64,000 nt of DNA from Chloroflexota bacterium (lineage in GTDB: Bacteria; Chloroflexota; Anaerolineae; Aggregatilineales; Phototrophicaceae): assembly GCA_020161935.1 (NCBI GenBank), contig JAIUNI010000001.1, positions 744,001-808,000 of the forward strand. The letters are read 5' to 3'. Made by a program: the position numbers and the translations under genes. Of the stretch, positions 52,750 through 62,600 are shown in pieces; position 1 is the stretch's first letter, and each line of letters starts with the position of its first letter. Under the pieces are notes generated by a model. That model saw nothing but the letters and a program-made list of their open reading frames with translations, was not told where the DNA came from and did not search any database.

Positions 52750-53989
52750 AGATCCAAATTTATTACAACGCATTCAGTCACTTCAATTTAGGCAAAAGGA
52801 TGAAGCTGAATCGCTCTTACTTGGCTTTTTGCAAGAGGTTTTTTCGGCTGATGTTGCAGCGGTTGAATTGAGACCCTTAGCCGTTTCGCTAAACTCTTTT
52901 AATGGGTTTATAACGCTTACTGATGGTAAGCGTTATTTTTTCAAGACACATACTGAGCCGGATACGCTTATTCATGAGTACTACAATGCGGGTCAGCTTG
53001 CTGACGCGGGTTACCCGATAATTAAACCGGTTTTCAGTTCAACCGAAGTAGGTAAGCAGGTTCTCATTTACGAGGTTATTGAAAGTCAATCCGTTTTTGA
53101 TGTCGCTTGGGCAATTGAAAATGGTGAGGAAGCTAAATTTGATGCGTTAGAATTTGCTCAACACACGGCTGATGATGAATTGCTATCTCTATATTTAAGT
53201 TCAATGCAATTCCAAAGCAGTGAAGCTGCGGAAAAGACACCAATTCACCAGTTGTTTTACCATCGGCTAACGGGCGGTCGGCTCGACCGGTTTTATGCCG
53301 AACAGCAGGTTATCAAGTTACCATTAGGACAATACACGCTTGGAGAGGTTAGATCTGCTCGTTGGGATATCAACAGTCAAATTTATGATCAGACACTTGA
53401 TGAGCTTATCCAAGAGGCAATTCTAAACCTACAGCCTGCTCAACAAGGAATATCTGTGATTGGTCATGGCGATGCTCACAACGGGAATGTATTTCTTCAA
53501 TTCGCATCTGACCAAGTACCGTCATTGTTATATTTTGATCCCGCATTCGCAGGGCGACACAATCCGCTACTCGATATCGTTAAGCCGTTGTTTCATAATG
53601 TATTTGCCATGTGGATGTACTTCCCACAAGACAAGAAGGCTAAAACTCCGATTAGCCACCAGCAAAAAGGTGCCTTTTGGTATGTCGACTATGACTATCC
53701 GCTACCTGAAGTACGCAAAATGTTCTTAAGAAGCAAGGTGGACAGAGTGCTACTCCCGCTTCTAAAACACATGAAATCAGAAGGAACCTTACCTGTAAAC
53801 TGGCGCACCTATCTTAAATCAGCTCTATTTTGCTGCCCATTACTAACTATGAATCTCGCTGACAACAATCGCTTTCCGCCAGAAATTAGCTTACTTGGAT
53901 TAGCGATGGCGGTTGAAATGGGCGCAGAAAGCCAAAATCAGGTTAGCATTATCGACCAAGTGCTGAATGAAGTCTCCGATCAACTTTGA
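52742..53989 (+). CDS. APH-fold kinase of unknown substrate, coupled to hisD
   Basis: A 415-aa protein with an aminoglycoside-phosphotransferase/choline-kinase fold. The N-lobe has RYFFKTHTEPDTLIHEYYNA, with the ATP-binding Lys and pairing Glu, followed by GYPIIKPVF. The catalytic loop is IGHGDAHNGNVFL, with Asp244 as the catalytic residue and Asn249 as metal ligand. The second metal Asp is Asp266 in YFDPAFAG. So the active site is complete. Its start lies inside the end of hisD (8-base overlap), and its end overlaps the convergent hisG by 10 bases. The substrate is unknown; it is not a known histidine enzyme, although the context suggests a small hydroxylated or amino metabolite. Confidence 0.78.
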   Translation: MTEDPNLLQRIQSLQFRQKDEAESLLLGFLQEVFSADVAAVELRPLAVSLNSFNGFITLTDGKRYFFKTHTEPDTLIHEYYNAGQLADAGYPIIKPVFSSTEVGKQVLIYEVIESQSVFDVAWAIENGEEAKFDALEFAQHTADDELLSLYLSSMQFQSSEAAEKTPIHQLFYHRLTGGRLDRFYAEQQVIKLPLGQYTLGEVRSARWDINSQIYDQTLDELIQEAILNLQPAQQGISVIGHGDAHNGNVFLQFASDQVPSLLYFDPAFAGRHNPLLDIVKPLFHNVFAMWMYFPQDKKAKTPISHQQKGAFWYVDYDYPLPEVRKMFLRSKVDRVLLPLLKHMKSEGTLPVNWRTYLKSALFCCPLLTMNLADNNRFPPEISLLGLAMAVEMGAESQNQVSIIDQVLNEVSDQL

Positions 53990-55008
53990 TGCGTAACAGA
54001 TAGGGTTGTAAGCAATCTTTGAAAAATTGGTGATTGCTCAAGGAAAATGTAGCGAACTGGACTCACAATTGTTTGTGTGCCACCAATAGAACGAATATAC
54101 TCCATCGCTGGTAATAAGCTAGAATTGGCAATAATCAAGGTAACAGTGAACCATTTTTCGTTCGAATTACTGCCTAAATCCGAAGCATAAATCGGGGAAA
54201 TGGTCGGTCCTTGCAACCCACGAGTTATGGGGTTGGAGGCGACTTTCCGCGCGACAGTTTCTGCGTCTTTGCCTCTTACATTGGCGATCAATTGAAAAAA
54301 ACCTCGACCGTGGTGTGCGGCATCAATATACTCAACAAGTGTTCTTACCGTATTTAAATAATCCGGGTTCTCTTGCAGTGCTTGTCGATTACCAATGAGG
54401 CAAGCCTGAGACTCAATAATTACCCCGTCATTCAGAATTTTGAGATGGTTCTCTCGCAACGTCGTTCCTGTTTGGGTTAGGTCAATAATCAAATCGGCGT
54501 ACCCAAGAGTGGGCGCGGCTTCTATCGCGCCTTCTGCTTTAACAAGGGTAAAGTGATGTATACCATAATTGTACAGATATTCGCGAGCTAATACGGGATA
54601 TTTGGTGGCAATACGAATGTTTCGCTGTTTGTCTTCGCGAAAATCGAGTGATACATCTAATAGATCTGACATATCGTCCACATCTATCCAGATTTCGGGC
54701 ACCGCAACAACCAAACTACAATGTCCATAACCGAGTTTTTCGTGAACAACAAGCAGATCATCGTTCTGATTTTCCTTCACCACATCAAAACCAGTTATGC
54801 CCAGTTGAGCTGTACCATCAGCGACTTTATAGACGACATCCGTTACGCGCTGAAATAACACCGAGACCGACGGAATCGATGGCATAATCCCCGTGTATTG
54901 ACGTTGATTGGGTTTCTCAATTCGCAGACCGCAATCGCGCAAGAAATTGATTGTTGGTTCCGCAATTGCGCCTTTACTTGGTAACGCCAACGTAAGTGAT
55001 TTATCCAT
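53980..55008 (-). CDS. hisG: ATP phosphoribosyltransferase, long form
   Basis: A 342-aa enzyme that couples ATP and PRPP in the first committed step of histidine synthesis. The catalytic domain starts LTLALPSKGAI and ends with the PRPP loop DLTQTGTTLREN (176-187). A C-terminal regulatory domain follows (about 236-325: FFQLIANVRGKDAETVARKV, LQGPTISPIY, MEYIRSIGGTQTIVSPVRYI), which is the ACT-like HisG_C domain of the long form that binds histidine itself. HisZ, the partner of the short form, is nevertheless encoded directly upstream (8-base overlap), an unusual pairing. Orientation is convergent with hisD and the kinase. Confidence 0.92.
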   Translation of the reverse strand: MDKSLTLALPSKGAIAEPTINFLRDCGLRIEKPNQRQYTGIMPSIPSVSVLFQRVTDVVYKVADGTAQLGITGFDVVKENQNDDLLVVHEKLGYGHCSLVVAVPEIWIDVDDMSDLLDVSLDFREDKQRNIRIATKYPVLAREYLYNYGIHHFTLVKAEGAIEAAPTLGYADLIIDLTQTGTTLRENHLKILNDGVIIESQACLIGNRQALQENPDYLNTVRTLVEYIDAAHHGRGFFQLIANVRGKDAETVARKVASNPITRGLQGPTISPIYASDLGSNSNEKWFTVTLIIANSSLLPAMEYIRSIGGTQTIVSPVRYIFLEQSPIFQRLLTTLSVTHQS

Positions 55009-56350
55009 CGCTATGCACGCTTCTATTGATTTCAGTTAAAAATTGTTGAATTTGATCGAAATTAAAAGTTTTGCCACTGTAACTGACCATTTGATCGTTC
55101 TGAAGGGTCGCAAATTTCGCATTTGCCGGGAGTTTCTGTGTTGAGGGCAATAATTCAACCCCTTGTCCATGTGATCGTATTTGGGTTGCCCAACGAACAC
55201 TTGACACAGCATCATTGTCATCAAAACGCAGTATTAGTCTTTCATGGGATTCGAAATAGCTTGGGGATAAGGTGTTCAAGAGCCGCTTACCATAATAGGT
55301 AAATCCAACGGCTGGTACATCCTCAATTGAACCGATCAGACGACCTAGTTCATCATATCGACCACCGCCGCCAACATGCACATTATCAACGTACAAGTCA
55401 AAAACGAAACCCGTGTAGTATTCCCATGTTCGAATAAGCCCCGGATTGACAGAGATTTTTGATGCGGCTATGCCTTGAACTCCTAATAGCCGAACGGCTT
55501 CTTCCCATGAATTGGCAAGTGATATTGCTGCTTGATTTGAAGACGGAATCTTTTTCATTAATGCAGCGAATGTTTGATGTGGTTCACCTGATAATTGACA
55601 CCAATCTTCCATGAAATCTATCGCTGCAAGTAAATTGTCACGATCTGCTGCTCTTTGTTTCTTTAAGTCCATACGTTTTATGATGTCATCGTAAGTACGC
55701 CCACCCATAGTTGCTGTCTGATCAGAGTAGCTAATTCGAGTTGGCAACGACTCGCCTGTTTTGAAATCCTGTTTATCGAAGTGATTGAGTAACCACTGCT
55801 TGCCTCTGGTTGTATCTTGGAGCGCAGTGAGATTGTGCAACAAATATCGCTGCGTTCGTAGGTCTAGATTAAATTGTTGAAGCAATTCACGAATGAGGCC
55901 AACATGCCCAATTGACACTCTCCAGTTGGGAACCCCAAGAGTCTCGAGGCCAAGTGCTGACATTGCAATGACTTCTGCGTCGGCATAACTCCCGCTTAGG
56001 CCAATCAGTTCGGCACCTATAGCCAGTTGTTCGTATTCATTCAAATTGTCCTCAAAAACTGGTCCAGCGAACTGCCAGCGAGCAACGTTTGCGGAATTAT
56101 TCGCAACGAAGTAGTGGGTAGCGGACGCTGTAAACTCTGGTCGAAGTGCAAGTTGCTCATTCTGACGATCAAAGGTCAGCATATGGTTGATAATTTGATC
56201 GCCTGCTTTAATCAAAAACAAGTCTGCACGATCAATTACGGGCAACTCCAGCAACTCATAACCATATAACTGCATGTGCTGATTCAATACAGACAGCACT
56301 CTACTAATACCAGTTCCGTTTAGATCACGAGGAATTGGATTCAATGACAA
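55001..56350 (-). CDS. hisZ: ATP phosphoribosyltransferase regulatory subunit HisZ-like (HisRS paralogue)
   Basis: A 449-aa class II HisRS-like protein. LALRPEFTASATHYFVAN corresponds to motif 2, but the anticodon-binding domain is not evident; the protein ends with a short alpha/beta tail. HisRS histidine loops are altered: the usual YDELGGRYDGL-type signature reads VHVGGGGRYDELGRLIGS, kept as in HisZ. DLYVDNVHVGGGGRYDEL and FTYYGKRLL are HisZ-like. It lacks the catalytic arginine pattern needed for aminoacylation, as far as I can see. It overlaps hisG by 8 bases, so the two are translationally coupled. It lies upstream of hisG, as expected for hisZ. Confidence 0.82.
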   Translation of the reverse strand: MSLNPIPRDLNGTGISRVLSVLNQHMQLYGYELLELPVIDRADLFLIKAGDQIINHMLTFDRQNEQLALRPEFTASATHYFVANNSANVARWQFAGPVFEDNLNEYEQLAIGAELIGLSGSYADAEVIAMSALGLETLGVPNWRVSIGHVGLIRELLQQFNLDLRTQRYLLHNLTALQDTTRGKQWLLNHFDKQDFKTGESLPTRISYSDQTATMGGRTYDDIIKRMDLKKQRAADRDNLLAAIDFMEDWCQLSGEPHQTFAALMKKIPSSNQAAISLANSWEEAVRLLGVQGIAASKISVNPGLIRTWEYYTGFVFDLYVDNVHVGGGGRYDELGRLIGSIEDVPAVGFTYYGKRLLNTLSPSYFESHERLILRFDDNDAVSSVRWATQIRSHGQGVELLPSTQKLPANAKFATLQNDQMVSYSGKTFNFDQIQQFLTEINRSVHSDG

Positions 56351-56580
56351 AATTGCGACCTTTATTGAGTGAATGCGATTCCATTTACGCCAGCGAGTTT
56401 ATAATAACGTGCTTCATATTTAGCGAACAGTCCGAATGATGTAGAAGTTTCTCACGAATCGAGTAGGTCACAAGCGTAAAACTGATTTTTCATCTATACT
56501 AAATCTATTCGGGTACTACCAATTAAATCTACTTGATTGAGTATCATATTGCCAGAGAAACTGGCGACAGGAGATGAAGA

Positions 56581-57843
56581 ATGAAAGTTCGATCTAGTCT
56601 GCTTGTATTCTTATTGCTGTTCGCCTTTAGCCTTGGAACAGCAGCTACCGCCGTGGCAGCACCGTCACAGCAAGCACAGTACGCATTGCCAAAACTAATT
56701 GTTAATACGAGTTTTCTAAATGTTCGTACCGGGCCGGGTGTTCAATATACGGTACTTTTGACCGTTGTTGGCGGCACAGAATTGCCAGTTGTTGCTCGCG
56801 CGAATGATGGTGTTTGGTATCAAGTTTCAACAGCAGTTGGGCTAGGTTGGGTAAATATTGAATACACCGTAGCGCGGGGCACTTTCACAAATATCCCCGT
56901 TCTGTCACTTGAGGATGTTATTATTGCTGCGGCTCAAACGCCTATCACATTAGGGTTAAATGATGCAGGGCAGGGTGGTGGAGGGGGCGCTCCGACTACT
57001 ACTAGTACAACCCCTGTAGTTGGCTCTCCAATGAAATTTACGCTTGCTAGCGGTCAAATTGTGACTGTAAGTCCGGGCGAGCGTTTCCGTGCAGTGATTA
57101 ATGTTGAAGCTGTTAATGCGCGTTCACAGCCTGTCGATGGCGCTCCTGCAATCACAACATTATTCCGTAATGACACCTTTGACTACACTATCGTTGGCAG
57201 CACAAATGATAAGAATGGTGTCAACTGGGTCGCGCTTGATGTGCCTGATGTCGGTGTCGGCTGGGTTGAAGGCGCGAAGCTGTTTATTCGTCTTTCTCGC
57301 GTCTCCGGTCAGGTAGTCTCCATAGCGGGCAATGCGATTGCGATGCGCGATTTGCCGGGTGGCGGCAGCCAACAACTGCCTGTACTCAATGAAGGTAGAG
57401 AAGGGTTCTTGCGTGATATTAGTAAGGATAGTCAATTTGTCCTCATTGAGTTGGGTGATGGCACACGCGGTTGGGTTCCCTTCAACGCCACCGTCGGACG
57501 CACGGGAACACCGACTGATGAAATCGACTTGAGCTTGTTACAAAGTACAGCAAGTGACTTAGGGCAAGGGGGCGGAGGTGGCGCTCCGGTCAGCTTTGGC
57601 TTGGCAACACCTCATGTTGTCGTCAATACCGGCTTCTTGAATGTTCGGAGTGGCCCCGGTGCTCAATTCGGCATTGTTGCAACCTTCGCAGGTGGAAGTG
57701 AATTGCCTGTTATTGGCATCACTACGGATGGGGTATGGTTCCTCGTAGAAGGCACTTTCGGTCAGGGCTGGCTAAACAGTGAGTTTACTGTTTTCCGTGG
57801 TAGCATTACGAGCGTTCCCATCATAAACACAACCGGTAATTAG
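56581..57843 (+). CDS. Secreted protein with three SH3b domains
   Basis: A 420-aa exported protein. The signal peptide (SSLLVFLLLFAFSLGTAATAVA) is followed by SH3b domain 1 (about 38-100; LIVNTSFLNVRTGPGVQYTV, ending GWVNIEY), a glycine linker GQGGGGGAP near 127-135, SH3b-like domain 2 (about 175-245), a further beta stretch (to about 310), a second glycine linker GQGGGGGAP and SH3b domain 3 (about 344-405; VVVNTGFLNVRSGPGAQFGI, GQGWLNSEF). Repeats 1 and 3 are clearly duplicates. Such domains bind cell-wall peptides. AGGAG lies 10-14 bases before ATG 56581. It ends at a perfect terminator. Confidence 0.82.
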   Translation: MKVRSSLLVFLLLFAFSLGTAATAVAAPSQQAQYALPKLIVNTSFLNVRTGPGVQYTVLLTVVGGTELPVVARANDGVWYQVSTAVGLGWVNIEYTVARGTFTNIPVLSLEDVIIAAAQTPITLGLNDAGQGGGGGAPTTTSTTPVVGSPMKFTLASGQIVTVSPGERFRAVINVEAVNARSQPVDGAPAITTLFRNDTFDYTIVGSTNDKNGVNWVALDVPDVGVGWVEGAKLFIRLSRVSGQVVSIAGNAIAMRDLPGGGSQQLPVLNEGREGFLRDISKDSQFVLIELGDGTRGWVPFNATVGRTGTPTDEIDLSLLQSTASDLGQGGGGGAPVSFGLATPHVVVNTGFLNVRSGPGAQFGIVATFAGGSELPVIGITTDGVWFLVEGTFGQGWLNSEFTVFRGSITSVPIINTTGN

Positions 57844-57864
57844 TGATTTTGTGAGTGTGAATAT

Positions 57865-57898
57865 ACACGTACAGGTTTCATCGCCTGTACGTGTTTTT
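57865..57898 (+). terminator. Rho-independent terminator after the SH3b gene
   Basis: ACACGTACAGG (57865-57875) pairs perfectly with CCTGTACGTGT (57884-57894), followed by TTTT. It also spans the ATG at 57891, arguing against that start for the next gene. Confidence 0.92.
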
Positions 57899-57914
57899 AC
57901 GGGTGACACTAAAG

Positions 57915-58271
57915 ATGTATATCACGTATGTTGAGGATAATGTTGCCAATATTGCACTTTTCGAGCGTATTTGCCAGATGGGTAAGGACGATCTGACAAT
58001 CTACCTTGATGCAGAGTCTGCCTTTAATGCGCTTATGACTGACTACTGCGATCTCATTGTGATTGACCTTCATCTAGGTTCAAATACACTTGACGGGCTT
58101 GAGCTAGCAAGATTATTGCGTGAAAACGGTATTGAACAGCCAATTGTTGCAATTACCTCATATGATCATTTATTCAGAGATCAATATGCTGATGCTGGTT
58201 GCAACGAATATATTCGCAAACCTGTCTCAGTCGAGGCTTTTTTGGCGCTTATCGACCGTTATCGTCCCTAG
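57915..58271 (+). CDS. Single-domain response regulator
   Basis: A 118-aa receiver domain with no output domain. Acidic residues Glu7/Asp8 in YVEDN, phospho-acceptor Asp51 in VIDLHLG, Thr81 in AITSYD and Lys102 in IRKPVS are all in place, so it can be phosphorylated. The start is ATG 57915 (an ATG at 57891 lies within the upstream terminator). The next gene, the ATPase at 58272, converges on it with no gap. Single receivers work as phospho-relays or by binding target proteins. The nearest kinase in the window is the PAS kinase at 17.4 kb; a partnership cannot be inferred. Confidence 0.88.
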   Translation: MYITYVEDNVANIALFERICQMGKDDLTIYLDAESAFNALMTDYCDLIVIDLHLGSNTLDGLELARLLRENGIEQPIVAITSYDHLFRDQYADAGCNEYIRKPVSVEAFLALIDRYRP

Positions 58272-59420
58272 TTAGAGTTCTTCCTCGGAATTATTTTTCA
58301 CGTATGCTTGAAATACTGGCGGTTCCACAACGACTCGCTTACCTTGAAGTTTCAATAATTGTTTTTGTTGCAAGACCGCAAAAACCTGTTGAGTTTCCAA
58401 TTTGTTGGGGTCGATATTTGGATGTGGGGAAGTAAATTCCTGCAACATTATTCTTTCCGGTTCCGTTAGGCTTTTCCATATTGTTTGGCACTCCGTTCGA
58501 ACAGCTCGTCTTTGAGACAAATCAAACACCAGTTGTTCGCTTCGCGTCATAACATCATTCGCCTCCAGTGTACCTAATGTATCGAGTGCTTTAAATCCAG
58601 ATCGCAGTAGACCGGCGTACCGACCCGTGGCCCATAGAAGGAAGTCAACCGTGTACTGCTCGTAAGAACGATTATTTCTTCGAATTAGCTCCTGTACCAT
58701 ATTCCGCGCATCGAACTCATTGTATGGCCCTACATATAACAAGTTGTCGTTGAATAACTCGACAAATGGTTCGATTGCAAGATTATCTATCCCGTAATTT
58801 GCAACTAATACCGATAAGGGTGAACGGGTAAAGGTGAGATAGGATATACCTTTTTTGTTGATGTCTCTAAGCCCGCGCAGGGTTAAAAAAAACTTAACAG
58901 GAAGCAGCTTAAGCATTTCCTCGAACTCATCAAACATAAAAACAATTTGAATACCTTGACGCATGAGAATCTCGAGACCCAGTTCAAAATAACGTAGCCC
59001 CATGTAGGCATATAGAGGATTGGTGCCATCCTGTAGCGCTTGGTATGTTTCATAGAACACGCGAGCATCATCACTTGAAAGGTTAGAAAAGGGGTAAAAA
59101 GCTAAAAAGAGGCGATGCATAAGGAGTTCGTACCCAGCCCAACACCGTATTGCTTCGCTATCAGCCGCGTTTGTATTTGGCAATGGGCCTAGAAGGCTAG
59201 GGTCAATAATGATTGCCTTAAATGGTTTACCATTTGCGACATCTTTCATATAGAAAGATTGAACAGATTCATCCGCGAGATGCTGTAATAAATTACTTTT
59301 ACCAACACTTCCAACGCCAATTAGAGAACATGATTCAGATGCTCTCCAGCGTTCCATCACTGATCCCACTTCTTGTTGGCGAAATTCGATTGGTTGTCGC
59401 CGGTTTCTTGTATTATTCAT
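58272..59420 (-). CDS. P-loop ATPase of the AAA/STAND type with C-terminal winged-helix-like region
   Basis: A 382-aa protein starting at ATG 59420 (an ATG at 59465 would add 15 hydrophobic residues; GGGA lies 7-10 bases before 59420). Walker A is GVGSVGKS (35-42), Walker B is FMFDEFEEM (161-169), and SYLTFTRSP (193-201) is a sensor-1/arginine-like element. The C-terminal 90 residues (RTECQTIWKSLTEPERIMLQ to KLQGKRVVVEPPVFQAYVK) look like a winged-helix domain, as in many STAND ATPases. The ATPase site is complete, unlike its divergent neighbour at 59623. It is divergent from the TIR/HEAT gene with about 200 bases between starts and convergent with the receiver. It may be a switch or chaperone of that locus. 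Confidence 0.78.
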   Translation of the reverse strand: MNNTRNRRQPIEFRQQEVGSVMERWRASESCSLIGVGSVGKSNLLQHLADESVQSFYMKDVANGKPFKAIIIDPSLLGPLPNTNAADSEAIRCWAGYELLMHRLFLAFYPFSNLSSDDARVFYETYQALQDGTNPLYAYMGLRYFELGLEILMRQGIQIVFMFDEFEEMLKLLPVKFFLTLRGLRDINKKGISYLTFTRSPLSVLVANYGIDNLAIEPFVELFNDNLLYVGPYNEFDARNMVQELIRRNNRSYEQYTVDFLLWATGRYAGLLRSGFKALDTLGTLEANDVMTRSEQLVFDLSQRRAVRTECQTIWKSLTEPERIMLQEFTSPHPNIDPNKLETQQVFAVLQQKQLLKLQGKRVVVEPPVFQAYVKNNSEEEL

Positions 59421-59579
59421 TACACATCCCAAAATGATTACGTAGAAAACATTATAATGTCTCAACCTTTGGCTCTACGCAAGTCTCATTAACTCAATTA
59501 CTTCATGATAATAAACATTATCACGTGTAAAGTGCGATTACAAACCTGTAACAAATGAAATCTTTTTTAGTACTGAGGG

Positions 59580-59585
59580 TATAAT
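59580..59585 (+). promoter_or_regulatory. Probable -10 box of the TIR/HEAT operon
   Basis: A perfect TATAAT lies 37 bases before ATG 59623 in the divergent region. No good -35 is visible at 16-18 bases, so an activator or a weak promoter is possible. Confidence 0.5.
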
Positions 59586-59622
59586 CTGTAATAACGTTGC
59601 CAATAGCAAATAGAATTGAATT

Positions 59623-62600
59623 ATGCGTATTGTTGTCTTGAATCATCCACTTGATGGGGACTTCGCGGTTAGGCTAAATCTTATCCTTATACGGAGTGGT
59701 TTAAATTCCCGAATCGAAACCTTAGATACTGTACATGGCTTTCTAGCAAATTCAGCAAATGATGAACTTGCTATTATCGTCGTGCTTCGCCCACAGTTTG
59801 TAAACTCGTCAAACCTGCTTTCGGTTCTAGAATTGGCAGATGGATCGAATGTACCGATTTTCCCGGTAATACGCGCACCTATTGATATTCATGAATGGCC
59901 TACCCAAATAGGCTTTACGCACACCATCGATTTTACAGACCATGATGAGCAGTACTTTGTTGCAAAAGTTTTTGATCTCGCACATGCTGTGGCTCTGAAA
60001 AGCAGTGCCCCTTCCACGCCACACCTCTCATTATTAGAAACGCACATCAGTAATCTGCTTTTAAGTACACAGTGGCTTGACAAGCTGGAAGCATTAAACT
60101 TTCCAGAGATGTCTTCGCAATCCCCTCTAAAACACTTCATCGAAAATATACAATATGATGTAATAAGTACTGATAATCCTAGTCTGAAAAGAAAAGATTT
60201 ATTAGCTGAAATACTCCTTCATTTTCCTCGCATCTTAATTCAAACTGAATTTGTTGATAGCGATATATTAGCTAGGTACATTACAGACACTTATGTAATG
60301 AAGTACAGTGGCGATCCGCGCAGCGCTCAACTGCCTATCGTCATAAATCTAGCAGCTTGGTCTCCAAATCGGGACTCGCTAGATAGTTTAATGGTGTTTA
60401 GAAAAACAGCCTATCGAGATATAGAGAATGGGAAAATTATTCTAATAGTGCATGGGATTGAAGGGGAAACACACATCTGGAATAGCTTTTGGGAAATCTT
60501 GGCTAATAATATTGATCTAGACAGCCCTTTTCTTTCCATAATCATCCTAATTGAGGAATTCTCAAACGTAAGGGTATCTTTAGAACATCTTGTGGAGATC
60601 AAGCCAGTAGAAATAACATTTGGTGCACTGCAAAAATATTCCTCTCATTTTCCAGATCGTTTACTTACAATATACATTAATACATCTCTGGAAAACGACA
60701 CTTCACAACCGCTTCACTACTTCACCGAGTCACCGTTACTATTCGCACAATTGCTATCTATACGGTTTTCAGAAAACACACAACTGCAGGAATACGGTGT
60801 GGCTGATTACTACACAGCACTTATAGAAACACTGTGGAACATGGGGTGTCGTATAAACAGTGATAAAGAATCGGAGTTGCAGTCCGTTTATCCACGCTTG
60901 GCAAAGATGGCCGCCCTACTTACTCATCACAGCAAAATATATCTCCATCTCGATGATGCTATTAAATTATTGGGAAATAAATATACATTGCAAACCTGCA
61001 TTGATAGCGGTTTGCTAACCCAAAATGGGAATAAAATCCGTTTTGCTGTCTCTCATTTTAAGAACTATTTCGCTTCTATTGCTTTACGAGAATACGGTTT
61101 ACCTTCAAAACTTCCCAAGCCCACGCTAAATTATTTAGGCGAACGTATCCCCAAATTATGGGATAAAAGCCTTATCTTATTACCTCATCTATTGCCAAAC
61201 AGCACACTTTTACTTGAGCGTTTAGCGGAACAAGACCCCTTACTCGCACTGCGAGCTATCAGTCGAGGAAGCAAGGTGTCGCGCAATTTGTACTTGAGTA
61301 TCGTAGAAAAAGCATTGATCTCGATGCATCAAACAGGTGATTTTAGACTCGCTCTCGCGAATCAATTGAAAACAATTGATCAACCAGCGACAATTGCGAT
61401 TTTGTTAGAGATTATGAGGGAGGGATCTTGGACACTCCGTACATCTGCGTACAATCTTCTCAATGACTTTGACTCGTCAATAACAGAGGATATTATTCCA
61501 CTTATTAAGGATAGTGAGAAAGAAGTTGAGTATAAAACAGTTGTTTATGCGATACAGCGTATCGGCGATAAAGCAATGATAGGTTTAATACAGCTTCTCA
61601 AGTCCGATGATGTAGTAGTACGAAAAAACGCTATTCGAATCCTTGGAATGTTGCAAGATAAAGTCGCTAGCCCTGCTCTCGTGGCGCGACTCGCTGATAT
61701 TCATCACGAAATTGTACTTGAGGCGATAAAGGCAATTGGGCAATTAAAGGATATACAAACCGTTCTTGCATTAGCCCAATTAGCGAATTATTCAAGTTCT
61801 CGCGTGGTTAAAGCTATTCGAACCTCACTGTTACAATTGCAGCAACTAAATCCTGAAAAATTCATCAAATATGTTCAGGAATTAAATATAGTAAATCGAT
61901 ATGCTGTAGTATTATTGTTGTGCGAGACAAATGAGAATAAAAATATCGATTTCGCGCTAGCCCTATCATATGATAACGATCCAGACGTGCGAATTGCTGC
62001 GCTGAATGGGCTTCGGAATTTCCGTGGTTCAAGATCAACCTTGAGGCTAGAAGAGTGTTTAAATGACACGGAGAAATCAAACTTGAGCAAACAAAGAGTT
62101 AGTGAGATTGCGGCTAGACTTATTTCAGCATCTGGTTTAGCTAATAGCAAAGAAAAATCACATACGGATGCTCAGACTAAACCTGACAAGCGAACATCAT
62201 CAGAAATTGTTAAATCTCGTCTTATATTGGCTAAAACACCTGTGGAGGCTATCACAACAGGTGATGACGAAGACGGGTACAAAGTTGTCACCCCTATCAA
62301 AACTGAGGGTGATTTAAAAATTGCAACTATTCTCCAGCAGATGCGAGAACAAGGATGGAATACAAGCAATTCTGCGGCTAAAGAGCTGCGAGAGTATGCG
62401 AAGCAACTTCAAGGTACAGCTAACACACAAGTAATGAACCAAATCATTGAGATGTTGAACGATAATGATTGGGTTATGCGTTGGGCTGGGGTCGAAACGC
62501 TTGGGTGGATAGGCAACATTCATGTGGTGCCACATTTAATTCAACGTTTAGCAGATAATAACTGGAAAATTCGAGTTGCGGCGATACGTGCTTTAGCAGA

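Noticed and set aside
57891..57914. Upstream ATG for the single-domain response regulator
   Set aside because: It lies within a perfect terminator hairpin of the previous gene, and the receiver fold begins at 57915.
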